From: CAVQJU01 sp963755195
Lineage (GTDB): Bacteria > Acidobacteriota > Vicinamibacteria > Vicinamibacterales > CAVVIG01
Direction: 5' to 3'
NCBI GenBank assembly: GCA_963755195.1
Contig: CAVWIZ010000001.1
Span: 124,001-188,000, forward strand
DNA: 64,000 nucleotides
How positions within the stretch are numbered: the first letter of the stretch is position 1; each line of letters starts with the position of its first letter. Shown in pieces: positions 52,137-63,797 of this stretch. The translations under genes were made by a program, and so were the position numbers. The notes below the pieces were generated by a model. It was not told the DNA's origin, searched no databases, and saw only the letters and a program-made list of their open reading frames with translations.

Positions 52137-53030
52137 ATGGATATCAGCCGGCGTTCGTTTCTGACGGTCGGCGCTATTGGCGCGCTGGGCGCACGCACGA
52201 TGGCGGCCACCGGCAGCAGTTTCTCCTTCGTCCATTTCACCGACGTCCACATCCAGCCCGAACTGCGGGCCGACGCGGGCAGCCGGGCGTGCATGGCCCG
52301 CATCAACGCGCTCAGGCCAGACTTCGCCATCTGCGGCGGCGACCTCGTGTTCGACGTGAACACGACGCGATATCCGCGCGCCAAACAACTGTTCGATCTC
52401 TACAGCGAAACGGTGAAGCCGCTGGCGATGCCGGTGCGCTCCGTGATCGGCAATCACGACGTGTACGGCATCTCGACGAACGGTGGCGTGACGCAAAGCG
52501 ACGCGTACTACGGCAAGCGGATGTTCGAGGAACGGATCGGCCCGCGCTACTCGTCCTTCGACCACAAAGGCTGGCATTTCGTCCTGCTCGACTCGATCGG
52601 GAGTAAACCCGGGCGCGAATTCATCGGCCTGGTGGACGAGGAACAGCTGGCGTGGCTGCGGACGGACCTGGAACGGATGAAACCAGGATCGCCGCTCGTG
52701 GTGGTTTCGCACATCCCGCTGGTGAGTAGCGTCCTGCAGCTGGTGGCCGATCCGGGAAGAGCGGCGGACATTTATCTCGTGACCAACGCCCGCGACGTCC
52801 TGGACGTGCTGTGGCCGTACCGGCCGAAGATGGTCCTTCAGGGACACACGCACATCCGCGAGGAGGTCGTCTACAACGGCTGTCGTTTCATGACAACCGG
52901 CGCCGTCTGCGGCAACTGGTGGAAAGGCCCCCGGGAAGGTCACCCCGAAGGGTTTGGGGTTGTCACCGTCCGCGGAGGCCGGATCGAGTGGCGGTACGAA
53001 ACGTACGGTTTCGTCGCGGACAAGACGTGA
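52137..53030 (+). CDS. Exported metallophosphoesterase
   Basis: A 297-residue calcineurin-like phosphoesterase. Twin-arginine signal (SRRSFLTVGAIGALGA). Metal motifs: FTDVHI (DxH), GGDLVFD (GDxx), GNHDV (GNHD), VVSHIPL and QGHTH (GHxH). ATG 52137 with GGGGAG upstream, 4 bp after the CYTH stop, so probably co-transcribed. Substrate unknown. Confidence 0.9.
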   Translation: MDISRRSFLTVGAIGALGARTMAATGSSFSFVHFTDVHIQPELRADAGSRACMARINALRPDFAICGGDLVFDVNTTRYPRAKQLFDLYSETVKPLAMPVRSVIGNHDVYGISTNGGVTQSDAYYGKRMFEERIGPRYSSFDHKGWHFVLLDSIGSKPGREFIGLVDEEQLAWLRTDLERMKPGSPLVVVSHIPLVSSVLQLVADPGRAADIYLVTNARDVLDVLWPYRPKMVLQGHTHIREEVVYNGCRFMTTGAVCGNWWKGPREGHPEGFGVVTVRGGRIEWRYETYGFVADKT

Positions 53031-53066
53031 TGCGCCCGGTCTTGTTGGTGGCGGCTGGTCGCCTTG

Positions 53067-55949
53067 CTAGGGGCGGCTGGTCGCCGCGGCCGGCGCAGGT
53101 GACGGCAGCAGCGTGACCACCGTATAGCGCTCCATCGGGAAGTACTTGCCGAACACGTCCTGCACGCTCCTGGGCGTGACGGCGTCAATCCGCGCGGGCC
53201 GTGTCAGGATTTCCTTCGGGTCGCGGCCGAACATATGGATCGACTGCAGGCGGCCCATCCAATATGCGTTCTGCTGGAGCGCGGTCTCGTAGTTGCGCTT
53301 CGCCGATTCCTTGGCCCGGTTCGTCAAATCGGCGGATGGACCTTCCTTCTGCAGGCGCGTGATTTCCTGGAACACGCGATCGGTCATCGCCGCGACATTT
53401 TCCGGCGCCGCGCCAAAGCTCACCTGGATGTGGCCGCCGCCCCGCTGCGGCAGCGACTGCGACAGGGCGACAGACACGGTGTAGGTCTGACCCAGCTCCT
53501 CTCGCAGGATGTCACGCAGCGCGATGTTGAGCACGGTGGTCGCGGCCGTCACGTTTTCGGCTTCCGTGGGATCCGGGGGCGGGTCGGCGAAAAAGCTGAC
53601 CACGACGTTGCCGCGCGGCTCGCGACCCAACTCCACCTTTTCGCGCTGTGACATCTGGGGAAACCGGACGCCGACGTCCTTGAACTGCCCGGCTCTCTGG
53701 CCCGTGGACGGCAGCCCGCCGACGTACTGGGCCATGAGCGGCAACGCGTCGTCCACCTTGAAGGCGCCGACCATGAAGAAGGTGAAGTCGGCGGCGTTCG
53801 AGAACCGCTGGCGGTAGAACGCGAGCATCTTCTGTCGATCGAGGGTGGCGATGCGTTCGACGGTCAGGGGCTCCGACGTGTAGTGGCGCGACGTGTTGAT
53901 TTGCTCCAGGCGCTCGCCGAACACCTGACCGGGCGACCGCCCTCGATTGGCCACCGCGGCCGTCAGCTGCCGCTTCAAGACGTCTAACTGCTGGGCGTCG
54001 TCTCCAGGCGCCACAAAATCCTGATAGAGGAGTTGAAGCCCGACCTCGAGGTCTGCGGGCGCCGCGCTCCCCGAAATGCCGTGGCTCGACAGCGAGATGA
54101 ACGGGGAGGCGCTCGTCAGCTTGCCGGCGAGCATTTTTTCCAGATCGACGGCCTTCAGCCCGCCCACGCCCGATGAGCGGACGTAATTGGACGCCAGCGC
54201 CGCTTCCTCGAAGTCGTCCGGTGTCGCGAGCGACGCGCCGCCCGGCGAGGTGAGTGAAAAGAGAATCTGGTCGTTCTTGAACGTTGTGGGCTTCAGCCAC
54301 GCTTCGACCCCGTTCGACAAGCGGACGACGGTCACGCCCACCTCCGCGATCTCGCGACGCGACGCGATTGTCGCGGGGCGTGGCTTGGTCTCGACGAGCG
54401 CACGCGTCGTGGACGTGTCGCTCCAGGCGGCCACGGCGGTGGCATCGGCCGAGCCGAGCGCCGCGCGCAAACCTCCTTCGGTCGGCGCTTGAAGGCCGTC
54501 CTTCTGCGGCGAAACCGCGAGCACGACGCGGCCGTCGTCGGCCAGGAGCGTCCGTGCCATTGCCGAGACCTCTTCGATCGTGATCGTGGGGAGGATCTGC
54601 TGGACCAGCCGGTACTCGTACGCGATACCCGGCGCCGGCTCGCTCACGAGAAACAGGCTCAGGAGCTCCTGCGCGAACGATCCGCTTTCCGACTTGTCGC
54701 GCTCGGCGTACACCCGCTCGTAGATCGCCGCCATCGACTTCTTCGTACGCTCGAGCTCCGACGCGCCGAAGCCGTACTGGCGCGCCCGCCTGGTCTCTAC
54801 GGCCAGCGCCGCCAGCCCCTCGTCGATCTTGCCGTCCGGAACGCTCGCGGCGAGCACGAACGTTTCGACTGCCGGACTAATCGAGTTGTTGCCCGCGCTG
54901 GCGCCCAGGAACCTTGCGTCCGGCCTCCTGGCCAGCTCGCCAAAGCGATCGCCGAGCATGAGCTGCACGATGCGCTCGACCAACGACCGCCGATAGTCGG
55001 CGACGCGCTGATCGGCCTGCCTGGCCCGCTTGCGGAGAATCTGTACGGACGATCGCGTCAATTCCGGATCGGTCACCACGCTGACGAGGAGGGGGTGCTG
55101 CAGCGTCACCGCGCTCTCCGGCACCGGCGCCGCGGCCGCGCGGGCCCGCAGCGGGCCGAACGTCGAGGTGACCGCTTCCTCGATGGCGCGTGGATCGATG
55201 TCGCCGACGGCGATGACCGCGGACCGTTCGGGCCGGTACCACGTGTCGTAGAACGCCCGGAGCCGCGCGGCCGGGGCGTTGCGGATGATGTCGGGCTTGC
55301 CGATCGGCAGCCGGTCGGCGTACCGGGAGTTGTAGAAGATGATCGGAATCTGTTTGTCGCGAACGCGCGAGCCGGCGCCAAGACCGCCCCGCCACTCCTC
55401 GATGACCACGCCGCGCTCTTTGTCGATCTCAGCCGGATCGAGGTTGAGGCCGCCGGCGAAGTCGGACAGGGCTGTCAGGCCCCTGGCAACCACGTCGCCC
55501 TGATCGGTCGGCAGGTCGAGCATGTACACCGTCTCGTCGAAGCTCGTGTACGCGTTGACGTGCGGCCCCAGCCGAGCCCCGAGGCGCTCGAAATAGCTGA
55601 CCAGCTCGCCCGGCTTGAAGTGGGCGCTGCCATTGAACGCCATGTGTTCAATGAGGTGGGCAAGGCCCTGCTGGTCGTCGGCTTCCTCGAGCGAACCAGA
55701 CTTGACCGCCAGGCGCAGCGACACGCGCTTTTCCGGGCGCGCGTTGCGCCGGATGAAGTACGTGAGGCCGTTCGGCAGCGTTCCGGTCCTGATCGCCGGA
55801 TCGAGCGGCAACACCGCCTGCTCGTCCATCGCCGGCAGTACGGCGGCATTTTGTTGGGCGAGTACCGTCAGCCTCGCCGCGGAAACGAGCAAGGCCAGGG
55901 CGAAGCACGTCGCCGCGGCACGCGAAAGGCGGGTGAACAGATGGCGCAT
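53067..55949 (-). CDS. Periplasmic M16 peptidase (pitrilysin-like, two-repeat)
   Basis: A 960-residue single-chain M16 enzyme. Signal peptide (CFALALLVSAARLTVLAQ). Active half: LAHLIEHMAFNGSAHF (HxxEH) with the downstream Glu in DKERGVVIEEWRGG. The C-terminal half holds the inactive repeats. Long form like bacterial PqqL-type zinc peptidases. Downstream of, and on the same strand as, the tonB operon but separated by a terminator. Confidence 0.92.
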   Translation of the reverse strand: MRHLFTRLSRAAATCFALALLVSAARLTVLAQQNAAVLPAMDEQAVLPLDPAIRTGTLPNGLTYFIRRNARPEKRVSLRLAVKSGSLEEADDQQGLAHLIEHMAFNGSAHFKPGELVSYFERLGARLGPHVNAYTSFDETVYMLDLPTDQGDVVARGLTALSDFAGGLNLDPAEIDKERGVVIEEWRGGLGAGSRVRDKQIPIIFYNSRYADRLPIGKPDIIRNAPAARLRAFYDTWYRPERSAVIAVGDIDPRAIEEAVTSTFGPLRARAAAAPVPESAVTLQHPLLVSVVTDPELTRSSVQILRKRARQADQRVADYRRSLVERIVQLMLGDRFGELARRPDARFLGASAGNNSISPAVETFVLAASVPDGKIDEGLAALAVETRRARQYGFGASELERTKKSMAAIYERVYAERDKSESGSFAQELLSLFLVSEPAPGIAYEYRLVQQILPTITIEEVSAMARTLLADDGRVVLAVSPQKDGLQAPTEGGLRAALGSADATAVAAWSDTSTTRALVETKPRPATIASRREIAEVGVTVVRLSNGVEAWLKPTTFKNDQILFSLTSPGGASLATPDDFEEAALASNYVRSSGVGGLKAVDLEKMLAGKLTSASPFISLSSHGISGSAAPADLEVGLQLLYQDFVAPGDDAQQLDVLKRQLTAAVANRGRSPGQVFGERLEQINTSRHYTSEPLTVERIATLDRQKMLAFYRQRFSNAADFTFFMVGAFKVDDALPLMAQYVGGLPSTGQRAGQFKDVGVRFPQMSQREKVELGREPRGNVVVSFFADPPPDPTEAENVTAATTVLNIALRDILREELGQTYTVSVALSQSLPQRGGGHIQVSFGAAPENVAAMTDRVFQEITRLQKEGPSADLTNRAKESAKRNYETALQQNAYWMGRLQSIHMFGRDPKEILTRPARIDAVTPRSVQDVFGKYFPMERYTVVTLLPSPAPAAATSRP

Positions 55950-55992
55950 GATGCAACCTTACTACCGGCCCGCGACGGACCACAAATAGGAA

Positions 55993-56020
55993 CGGCCGCC
56001 CCCCTCGCGGGAGACGGCCG
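55993..56020 (-). terminator. Terminator of the tonB operon
   Basis: On the minus strand: a 12-bp stem (CGGCCGTCTCCC with GGGGGGCGGCCG, two G-U pairs) closed by a GCGA (GNRA) tetraloop, followed by TTCCTATTTG. Located after the last exbD. Confidence 0.75.
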
Positions 56021-56029
56021 GAATCGTTC

Positions 56030-56064
56030 GTGAACCCTGAACCGCGAACTGTGAACCCGTGACC
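56030..56064. repeat. Heptamer repeat after the tonB operon
   Basis: GTGAACC, CTGAACC, GCGAACT, GTGAACC units, the same unit as the right arm at 57041-57069. Confidence 0.75.
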
Positions 56065-56071
56065 CCGAGGC

Positions 56072-56536
56072 CTAATCTCCGACGCCCGCCGCCTTCTTCA
56101 TCCCCTCGGTGACGATGCCGACCTTGTCGACGCCGGCAGCCCTGGCCGCGTCGATGACTTCGATGATGTCCTTGTAGCGGAGATTCCCGGCGCCCGAGAT
56201 GAACATCTTCTTGTCCTTGCGCTGCTCGTAGATGTCGCGCAGTTTCTTTTCGAGGTCGTTCAGGAGGACGTCCTGGTTGTTGATCGTAATCTTCTTGTCG
56301 GCCGTGTACGTGAGCATGATCTGGCTGATTTCAGGCGTCACGTCGGTGGATTTCTTCGTTTCGGCGGGCAGGTTGATGTCGATGCCCTGCTGCGTGAGGT
56401 TGACGGCCGCCATGAAGATCACGAGCAGCACGAGGAGGACGTCGATGAGCGGCGTCACGTTCATGTCGGAGCTCGCCGTCAGAGCCTCGCCCTTGACGAC
56501 CTTCTCGGCGCCGTAATGATGATGCGCGTGCGCCAT
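56072..56536 (-). CDS. ExbD/TolR biopolymer transport protein (first copy in listing, distal in operon)
   Basis: A 154-residue protein with one N-terminal membrane helix (VTPLIDVLLVLLVIFMAAV) preceded by SSDMNVTPLIDV, which holds the conserved Asp that carries protons. The periplasmic part ends in GIVTEGMKKA. The ATG shares one base with the stop of the other exbD (TAATG). Works with ExbB to energise TonB. N-terminus is His-rich (AHAHHHYG). Confidence 0.9.
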   Translation of the reverse strand: MAHAHHHYGAEKVVKGEALTASSDMNVTPLIDVLLVLLVIFMAAVNLTQQGIDINLPAETKKSTDVTPEISQIMLTYTADKKITINNQDVLLNDLEKKLRDIYEQRKDKKMFISGAGNLRYKDIIEVIDAARAAGVDKVGIVTEGMKKAAGVGD

Positions 56537-56967
56537 TACTGTCCTCCCGCCGCCGCGCGCCGGTGCTCGGTGATGAGGCCGATGTCCTCGACCCCGGCCT
56601 GGCGCAGCTGGTCCATGGCCCCCATGATGGCGCTATACGCCGCTTCCTCGTCGGCTTTGATGAACACCGACTTCTCTTTCTTGTTCTCGAGCGCCTCGTT
56701 GATCTTCGAGACCAGTTCGGCTTCCGTCACCGGCTTGGCGTTCAGATAGACCGAGCCATCCTTGCTGATGGCGATGACCGTGTTGTCCTGCGTCGTTGGC
56801 TTGTCGACGCTGTTGGTCGCCTCAGGAAGGCGCATCGCGACGCCCTGGTTCAACATCGGCGTGATGAGCATCATGATGATCAGCAGCACCAGCATCACGT
56901 CGACGAGCGGCGTCACGTTGATGTCGGCCTTGACTCCGCCCTTGGCGCCGCCCACGTCCATTGACAT
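56536..56967 (-). CDS. ExbD/TolR biopolymer transport protein (second copy)
   Basis: A 143-residue ExbD with INVTPLVDVMLVLLIIMMLI (proton Asp plus helix) and a periplasmic domain. ATG 56967, or M3. Two different ExbD proteins after one ExbB suggest heteromeric ExbD pairs in the motor. Confidence 0.9.
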   Translation of the reverse strand: MSMDVGGAKGGVKADINVTPLVDVMLVLLIIMMLITPMLNQGVAMRLPEATNSVDKPTTQDNTVIAISKDGSVYLNAKPVTEAELVSKINEALENKKEKSVFIKADEEAAYSAIMGAMDQLRQAGVEDIGLITEHRRAAAGGQ

Positions 56968-56980
56968 AACAAACTCCTCG

Positions 56981-57069
56981 GGTTCAGCGTTCAGCGTTCA
57001 CGGTCCAGGGTTCGACGTTCGTGGTCGGTTCAGCGCCCGGCGCGAACCATGAACCGTGAACCGTGAACT
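56981..57069. repeat. Heptamer repeat with facing arms inside the tonB operon
   Basis: Left arm (56981-57031) of GTTCAGC/GTTCACG units; right arm (57041-57069) of ATGAACC/GTGAACC units. Lies between exbB and exbD, so the mRNA would carry a hairpin there. Confidence 0.85.
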
Positions 57070-57740
57070 TATGCGGTCTTCTTAATAAAGTAGTCGACGA
57101 GCTCCGACGAGGAGTTGTCCATCTCCACGTTGAAGTACTCGATGCGCGACGTCAGGTAGTTGTAGATCCACACCGCCGGGATGGCGACGACCAGCCCGAG
57201 GGCGGTCTCGATGAGCGCTTCAGAGATACCAATCGAGACCGAGGCCAGACCGGCCGACCCGCTGGCGCCGATGCCCTGGAACGCGTTGATGACGCCGACG
57301 ACCGTGCCGAGCAGTCCGACGAACGGCGCCGTCGATCCGATGGTGGCCAGCGCCGACACGCCCTTCTTGAGGTCCGACGCGGTGAGCGCCGAGGCGCGCT
57401 GAATCGAGCGGCGCACGGTGTCCATCAGGTCTTCGCGGGCCAGACCGCCGCCGCTTTCCTGCTGGAACTGATATTCCTGCAGGCCCGCGAGCACCACCTT
57501 CGCCAGATGGCTGTAGCGGAAATTCTTGGACGTCGACAAGGCGACCGCGTCCTTCAGACGGCCCTCCTTGAGGTGCTTGGCCACCTGCGGCGCATAGAGC
57601 TTCGACTGGGTCCGCGCCTGCTGGTAGGTGAAGAAGCGCTCGATGCCGACGCCGACCGACCACATCGACATCACAATAAGTATGACGGCCACGCTTTTGG
57701 CCACGATTCCCATCGACTGGTACATCGCCATTAAATCCAC
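57069..57740 (-). CDS. MotA/TolQ/ExbB proton channel protein
   Basis: A 223-residue ExbB with three membrane helices (AVILIVMSMWSVGVG; AFVGLLGTVVGVINAFQGIG; ALGLVVAIPAVWIYNYL) and the GLLGTVVGV signature. GTG at 57740 with GGAGG upstream is preferred over the ATG at 57731. Forms the pentameric proton channel with ExbD. Confidence 0.92.
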   Translation of the reverse strand: MDLMAMYQSMGIVAKSVAVILIVMSMWSVGVGIERFFTYQQARTQSKLYAPQVAKHLKEGRLKDAVALSTSKNFRYSHLAKVVLAGLQEYQFQQESGGGLAREDLMDTVRRSIQRASALTASDLKKGVSALATIGSTAPFVGLLGTVVGVINAFQGIGASGSAGLASVSIGISEALIETALGLVVAIPAVWIYNYLTSRIEYFNVEMDNSSSELVDYFIKKTA

Positions 57741-57817
57741 GGTCCATCCTCCATCGACGCGAGACTAGAAAAGCCTGTTGTCGTCTAACGGTTGCGAAGA
57801 AAACTCTCTACCTTTGG

Positions 57818-58549
57818 CTATTGCAGCGTGAAGTTGACCGTCACCGTCATGATGACCGGCACCGGCACACCGTTGAGCGTCGTCGGCGTGAACACCCACT
57901 GTCGGACGGCATCGAGCGCGGCGGAGTCAAGCAGCGCGATCGACCGAAGCACTTTCGCTTCCTGCACGCGTCCATCAGGGCCGATTGTCGCTTCAATGAT
58001 CACGACGCCCTGCACGCGTGCTGACTGGGCGATGGAGGGGTACGTCGGTCTGACGTCTTTCGTTTTCGTGGGAGGTCTGATGTTGCCACCAACGCGGACA
58101 GGCGCCGGCGGGGGAGGCGGCGGGGGCGGGGGCGGCGCTTCTGCCAGACCGCCGACAATGCCGCCGGTCACGCCTCCTGCCACGCCGCCTTCGACTCCGC
58201 CCACGGCGTTCGCGACACCGCGCTCGAGTCCTGTTTCAGGTCGTATCTCTTTTGGCGCTTCGACCGGGGCCGCGGCCGGATTCACGTCGGGCTTCGGCGC
58301 CTGCGGCGCGGCAGCCTGCGGCGGCGGCGGCGGAGGTGGCGGTGGTGGAGGAGGCGGCGGCGCCGCCGCGACGAACGCGTTCATCATCGCCGGCGGTACG
58401 GGCAGCACGTCGGCCGCCATCAAGGGAATGATCACCACAGCGACGAGGATCCCGGTGTGCACGATGATCGAAACCGGAATCGTGTACCACTTTCTGGAAC
58501 CCACTTTGACCGACGGATCGACGATGTCGCCGAACATCTCATGCGCCAC
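57818..58549 (-). CDS. TonB energy-transducing protein
   Basis: About 243 residues from GTG 58549 (GAGGAGGGG upstream). N-terminal cytoplasmic tip, one helix (YTIPVSIIVHTGILVAVVIIPLMA), two Pro-rich runs (14 and about 10 Pro) that span the periplasm, and a C-terminal TonB box-binding domain (RPTYPSIAQSARVQGVVII...RQWVFTPTTLNGVPVPV). First gene of the tonB-exbB-exbD-exbD operon. Confidence 0.93.
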   Translation of the reverse strand: MAHEMFGDIVDPSVKVGSRKWYTIPVSIIVHTGILVAVVIIPLMAADVLPVPPAMMNAFVAAAPPPPPPPPPPPPPPQAAAPQAPKPDVNPAAAPVEAPKEIRPETGLERGVANAVGGVEGGVAGGVTGGIVGGLAEAPPPPPPPPPPAPVRVGGNIRPPTKTKDVRPTYPSIAQSARVQGVVIIEATIGPDGRVQEAKVLRSIALLDSAALDAVRQWVFTPTTLNGVPVPVIMTVTVNFTLQ

Positions 58550-58635
58550 TGGGGTCCCCTCCTCGAAGCTTGCGGCAACGCAAGCGCTTGACCCGGCTGT
58601 CCCAATCCTGGACGTGCCACCGGTCAAGGCCGCCG

Positions 58636-58665
58636 ATTATAGTCAGTAAAAAAACTGGGAGTCAA
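58636..58665 (-). promoter_or_regulatory. Strong promoter of the tonB operon
   Basis: Minus strand TTGACT (58665-58660), 18 bp, TATAAT (58641-58636): near consensus. Start of transcription expected near 58629, about 80 nt before tonB. No Fur-box-like palindrome was noticed. Confidence 0.8.
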
Positions 58666-58725
58666 CGAAACTCCCTATCAACTTAGACACCAGGACGACC
58701 GAAACGGCCCTGCCTGGCTGGCAGC

Positions 58726-58746
58726 CCGAAAAGCGGGGCTTTTCGG
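58726..58746 (-). terminator. Hairpin downstream of the pyrophosphatase gene
   Basis: CCGAAAAGC and GCTTTTCGG arms (9 bp) with a 3-nt loop, between the pyrophosphatase gene and the tonB promoter. No T-run, so termination is uncertain. Confidence 0.45.
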
Positions 58747-58812
58747 ACACCAGATATATCAAAAACGAGGCTGACAAACCCGTCAATATCGACATTGTCT
58801 CCCGGGGCGCCC

Positions 58813-61332
<2,520 letters not shown>

Positions 61333-61354
61333 CTCACCTCACAAAAGGCTGGAA

Positions 61355-61957
61355 TTATACCTTGCTCGCAGATCCCCGGACAGTCGGAGGAATGGCCATG
61401 CCGCCGGTCAGAAAGATTCGGATGCCCTCTTCGACGGAGATGTCGGGATACGTCGCGCGCGATCGCTCGCAGATGACGATGTCCCCCAAATAGAGGTGAT
61501 TGGTCGGCACATACACCGCCACCAGCGCCTCCTGGCCCTGGCCGCGCTCGACCGTGAACTCCTTGGTGAGAAAACCCAGCGCGAACCCCCGCTTCGCATC
61601 TTCTATCAGGACCACTCGCTTGAACCCCGATTCGTTGTCCGGCGAGAAGGCGATGATGAGCTGCCTCACAGGCTGATAGATGGTGCGGAACACCGGCACC
61701 TTCAACAGCCACCCTTCGGCGCGCTGCAGCACGCGCCGGCCGATCACGTTGGTGGCCAGCGCACCGACAGTCACGATGACCACGACCGTCGACAACGTGC
61801 CCAGTCCCGGAATCCGCTGGCCTAGCAGCCTGTCGTAAAAAGGCGTCGTCAATCCGTCGACGACGCCGAAAATCCAGACAAACGCCGCGACGCTGATGAA
61901 CAGCGGGACGGTGACGAAGAATCCCGTGAGAAACCGACGGCGAAACCACAGCCACAT
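61355..61957 (-). CDS. DUF502 membrane protein
   Basis: About 200 residues from ATG 61957 (AGGAAG upstream). Two membrane helices (FLTGFFVTVPLFISVAAFVWIF and TLSTVVVIVTVGALATNVIG) and a soluble part with VPVFRTIYQPVRQLIIAFS and VPTNHLYLGDIVI, typical of DUF502. Function unknown. Follows uppP on the same strand by 20 bp. Confidence 0.88.
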   Translation of the reverse strand: MWLWFRRRFLTGFFVTVPLFISVAAFVWIFGVVDGLTTPFYDRLLGQRIPGLGTLSTVVVIVTVGALATNVIGRRVLQRAEGWLLKVPVFRTIYQPVRQLIIAFSPDNESGFKRVVLIEDAKRGFALGFLTKEFTVERGQGQEALVAVYVPTNHLYLGDIVICERSRATYPDISVEEGIRIFLTGGMAIPPTVRGSASKV

Positions 61958-61977
61958 GCGGACGTCTTCCTGTGCGC

Positions 61978-62784
61978 CTACCGGCCCCATCCGGCCTGAA
62001 GCGCCGCCAACAATCCCACGCCCGCGACGATGCGATACCACGCGAACGACTGAAAGCCCGACCGCCTGACGTAATTGAGAAACGGCCGGACGACCAGCGC
62101 CGACGAGACGAAGGCCATGACGAACCCGATCGCAATCTCAAGTCCGCGCGCAGACCCGAGATCGTGACGCACTTCCAGGAGATCGTGCACGAACGCTGCA
62201 GCCATCGTCGGCATCGCGAGAAAGAAGGTGAACTCCGCCGCCGCCGCGCGGTCGACGCGCATCAGCATGGCGGCCACGATCGTCCCGCCCGACCGGGAGA
62301 CGCCGGGAATGAGTGCGAGCGCCTGCCACGCCCCGACTGCGAGCGCGCGGCCAACCGGCAGGTGGTCCACGTCGTGAACATCCGCGGCGGGCCGGAACCG
62401 CTCGACCAGCAGCATGACGATCCCGCCCGCGATGAACGCGACCGCGATGACAGAAACGCTGCCGTAGAGCACGCCCTTCACGAACGTGGAGAACAGCGCG
62501 CCGGCGACGAGCGCAGGCACTGTGGCGAGGAGGATCATGAACGCAAACCGGCGGGCGTCAGGGCTCGAAGGCAGTCCGCTGACGACCGCGACGATCTTTT
62601 TGCGATAGAGCCACATCACCGCGAAGATCGAGCCGAGCTGAATCATGACGGTAAAGACGCCCCCTCGATCCTGAAAGCCGAGCAAGCGTTCCGCGATCAG
62701 CAGATGAGCGGTTGACGACACCGGCAGAAACTCGGTGACACCCTGGACAACCCCCAGGATCGCCGCTTGAAGGGCGGACGGCAC
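61978..62784 (-). CDS. uppP: Undecaprenyl-diphosphate phosphatase
   Basis: A 268-residue BacA-type membrane enzyme recycling the cell-wall lipid carrier. GVVQGVTEFLPVSSTAHL (Glu-rich and Ser motifs) and LIPGVSRSGGTI (PGxSRSG) are both present. Directly abuts secF (ATG 62784, stop of secF 62785). Confidence 0.96.
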   Translation of the reverse strand: MPSALQAAILGVVQGVTEFLPVSSTAHLLIAERLLGFQDRGGVFTVMIQLGSIFAVMWLYRKKIVAVVSGLPSSPDARRFAFMILLATVPALVAGALFSTFVKGVLYGSVSVIAVAFIAGGIVMLLVERFRPAADVHDVDHLPVGRALAVGAWQALALIPGVSRSGGTIVAAMLMRVDRAAAAEFTFFLAMPTMAAAFVHDLLEVRHDLGSARGLEIAIGFVMAFVSSALVVRPFLNYVRRSGFQSFAWYRIVAGVGLLAALQAGWGR

Positions 62785-63795
62785 TTACGACGCGCGCGCT
62801 TTGCGCTGGGCCTTCGATCGACGCGTCGGCTGCTGCGGGGCCGCCGGCGCCGGCGTCTCGGCCGGGGCGTGCGCCGCCGCGCGCGCCGGCGCATCGCCTC
62901 GCCAGAAGCTGACCGTCGCCGCCGCGATGAACACGCTCGAGTACGTGCCCGTGACGATGCCGACCACCATCGTGAACGCGAAGCCGTGCAGGACCTCGCC
63001 GCCGAAGAAGAACAGCGACAGCATGGTCAGGAACGCGGTGCCCGACGTGATGACCGTGCGGCCGAGCGTCTGGTTCACCGACACGTTGATGACGTGGCCC
63101 ATCGAGTCGCGCCGCATCGACCGCAGGTTTTCACGGATCCGGTCGAAGATGACGATCGTGTCGTTGGTCGAGTAGCCGGTCATCGTCAACAGGGCGGCGA
63201 TCACGTTGAGCGTCATGTCGTAGCGGAAGAACGCCAGAAACGCGAGCGTGATGAGCAGGTCGTGGGCGGTCGCCACCACCGCCCCGACGCCGAAGCTGAA
63301 CTGAAAGCGAAACGCGATATACGCGAGAATGCCGGCAAGCGAGAGGACCGTCGCCCAGATGCCCTTGTTGGTCAGATCCTGACCGACGGTCGGTCCGACG
63401 ATTTCGGTGCCGATCACCTTGAACGCGCCGACATTGCCCTTCTGCAGCGCGCCCACCACGGCGTCCTTGGTCGAGCCGAGCAGGGTCCCCGACTCCGCGC
63501 CAAACGAGACCGCCCTGATCAGCACTTGTCTGAACTCGGGTCGGTCGTACGTCTGCACGGCGATGTTCTGACCTCCGCCGGGGAAGTTGCGGTCGAGCGC
63601 CGCGCGCACCTGCTGTATCGAGATGTTCGTGTCGAACTGCACGATGACCACGGTGCCGCCGGCGAACTCGACGCCCTTCGGGATGCCCCTGGTGGCGATG
63701 ACGACGATGCCGGCGATGATGATGATCCACGACAGCACGAGCGCGTGCCAGCGCCAGCGAAGGAAGTCGTAGTTCGTGTTCTTGAAAATATGCAT
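62785..63795 (-). CDS. secF: Protein translocase subunit SecF
   Basis: A 336-residue RND-like subunit: GVEFAGGTVVIVQF near the N-terminus (family FxGG), then TGYSTNDTIVIFDRIREN, six helices. C-terminal tail is Ala/Pro/Arg-rich. Works with SecD to pull proteins through SecYEG. Starts 2 nt after the secD stop. Confidence 0.96.
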   Translation of the reverse strand: MHIFKNTNYDFLRWRWHALVLSWIIIIAGIVVIATRGIPKGVEFAGGTVVIVQFDTNISIQQVRAALDRNFPGGGQNIAVQTYDRPEFRQVLIRAVSFGAESGTLLGSTKDAVVGALQKGNVGAFKVIGTEIVGPTVGQDLTNKGIWATVLSLAGILAYIAFRFQFSFGVGAVVATAHDLLITLAFLAFFRYDMTLNVIAALLTMTGYSTNDTIVIFDRIRENLRSMRRDSMGHVINVSVNQTLGRTVITSGTAFLTMLSLFFFGGEVLHGFAFTMVVGIVTGTYSSVFIAAATVSFWRGDAPARAAAHAPAETPAPAAPQQPTRRSKAQRKARAS

Positions 63796-63797
63796 GG

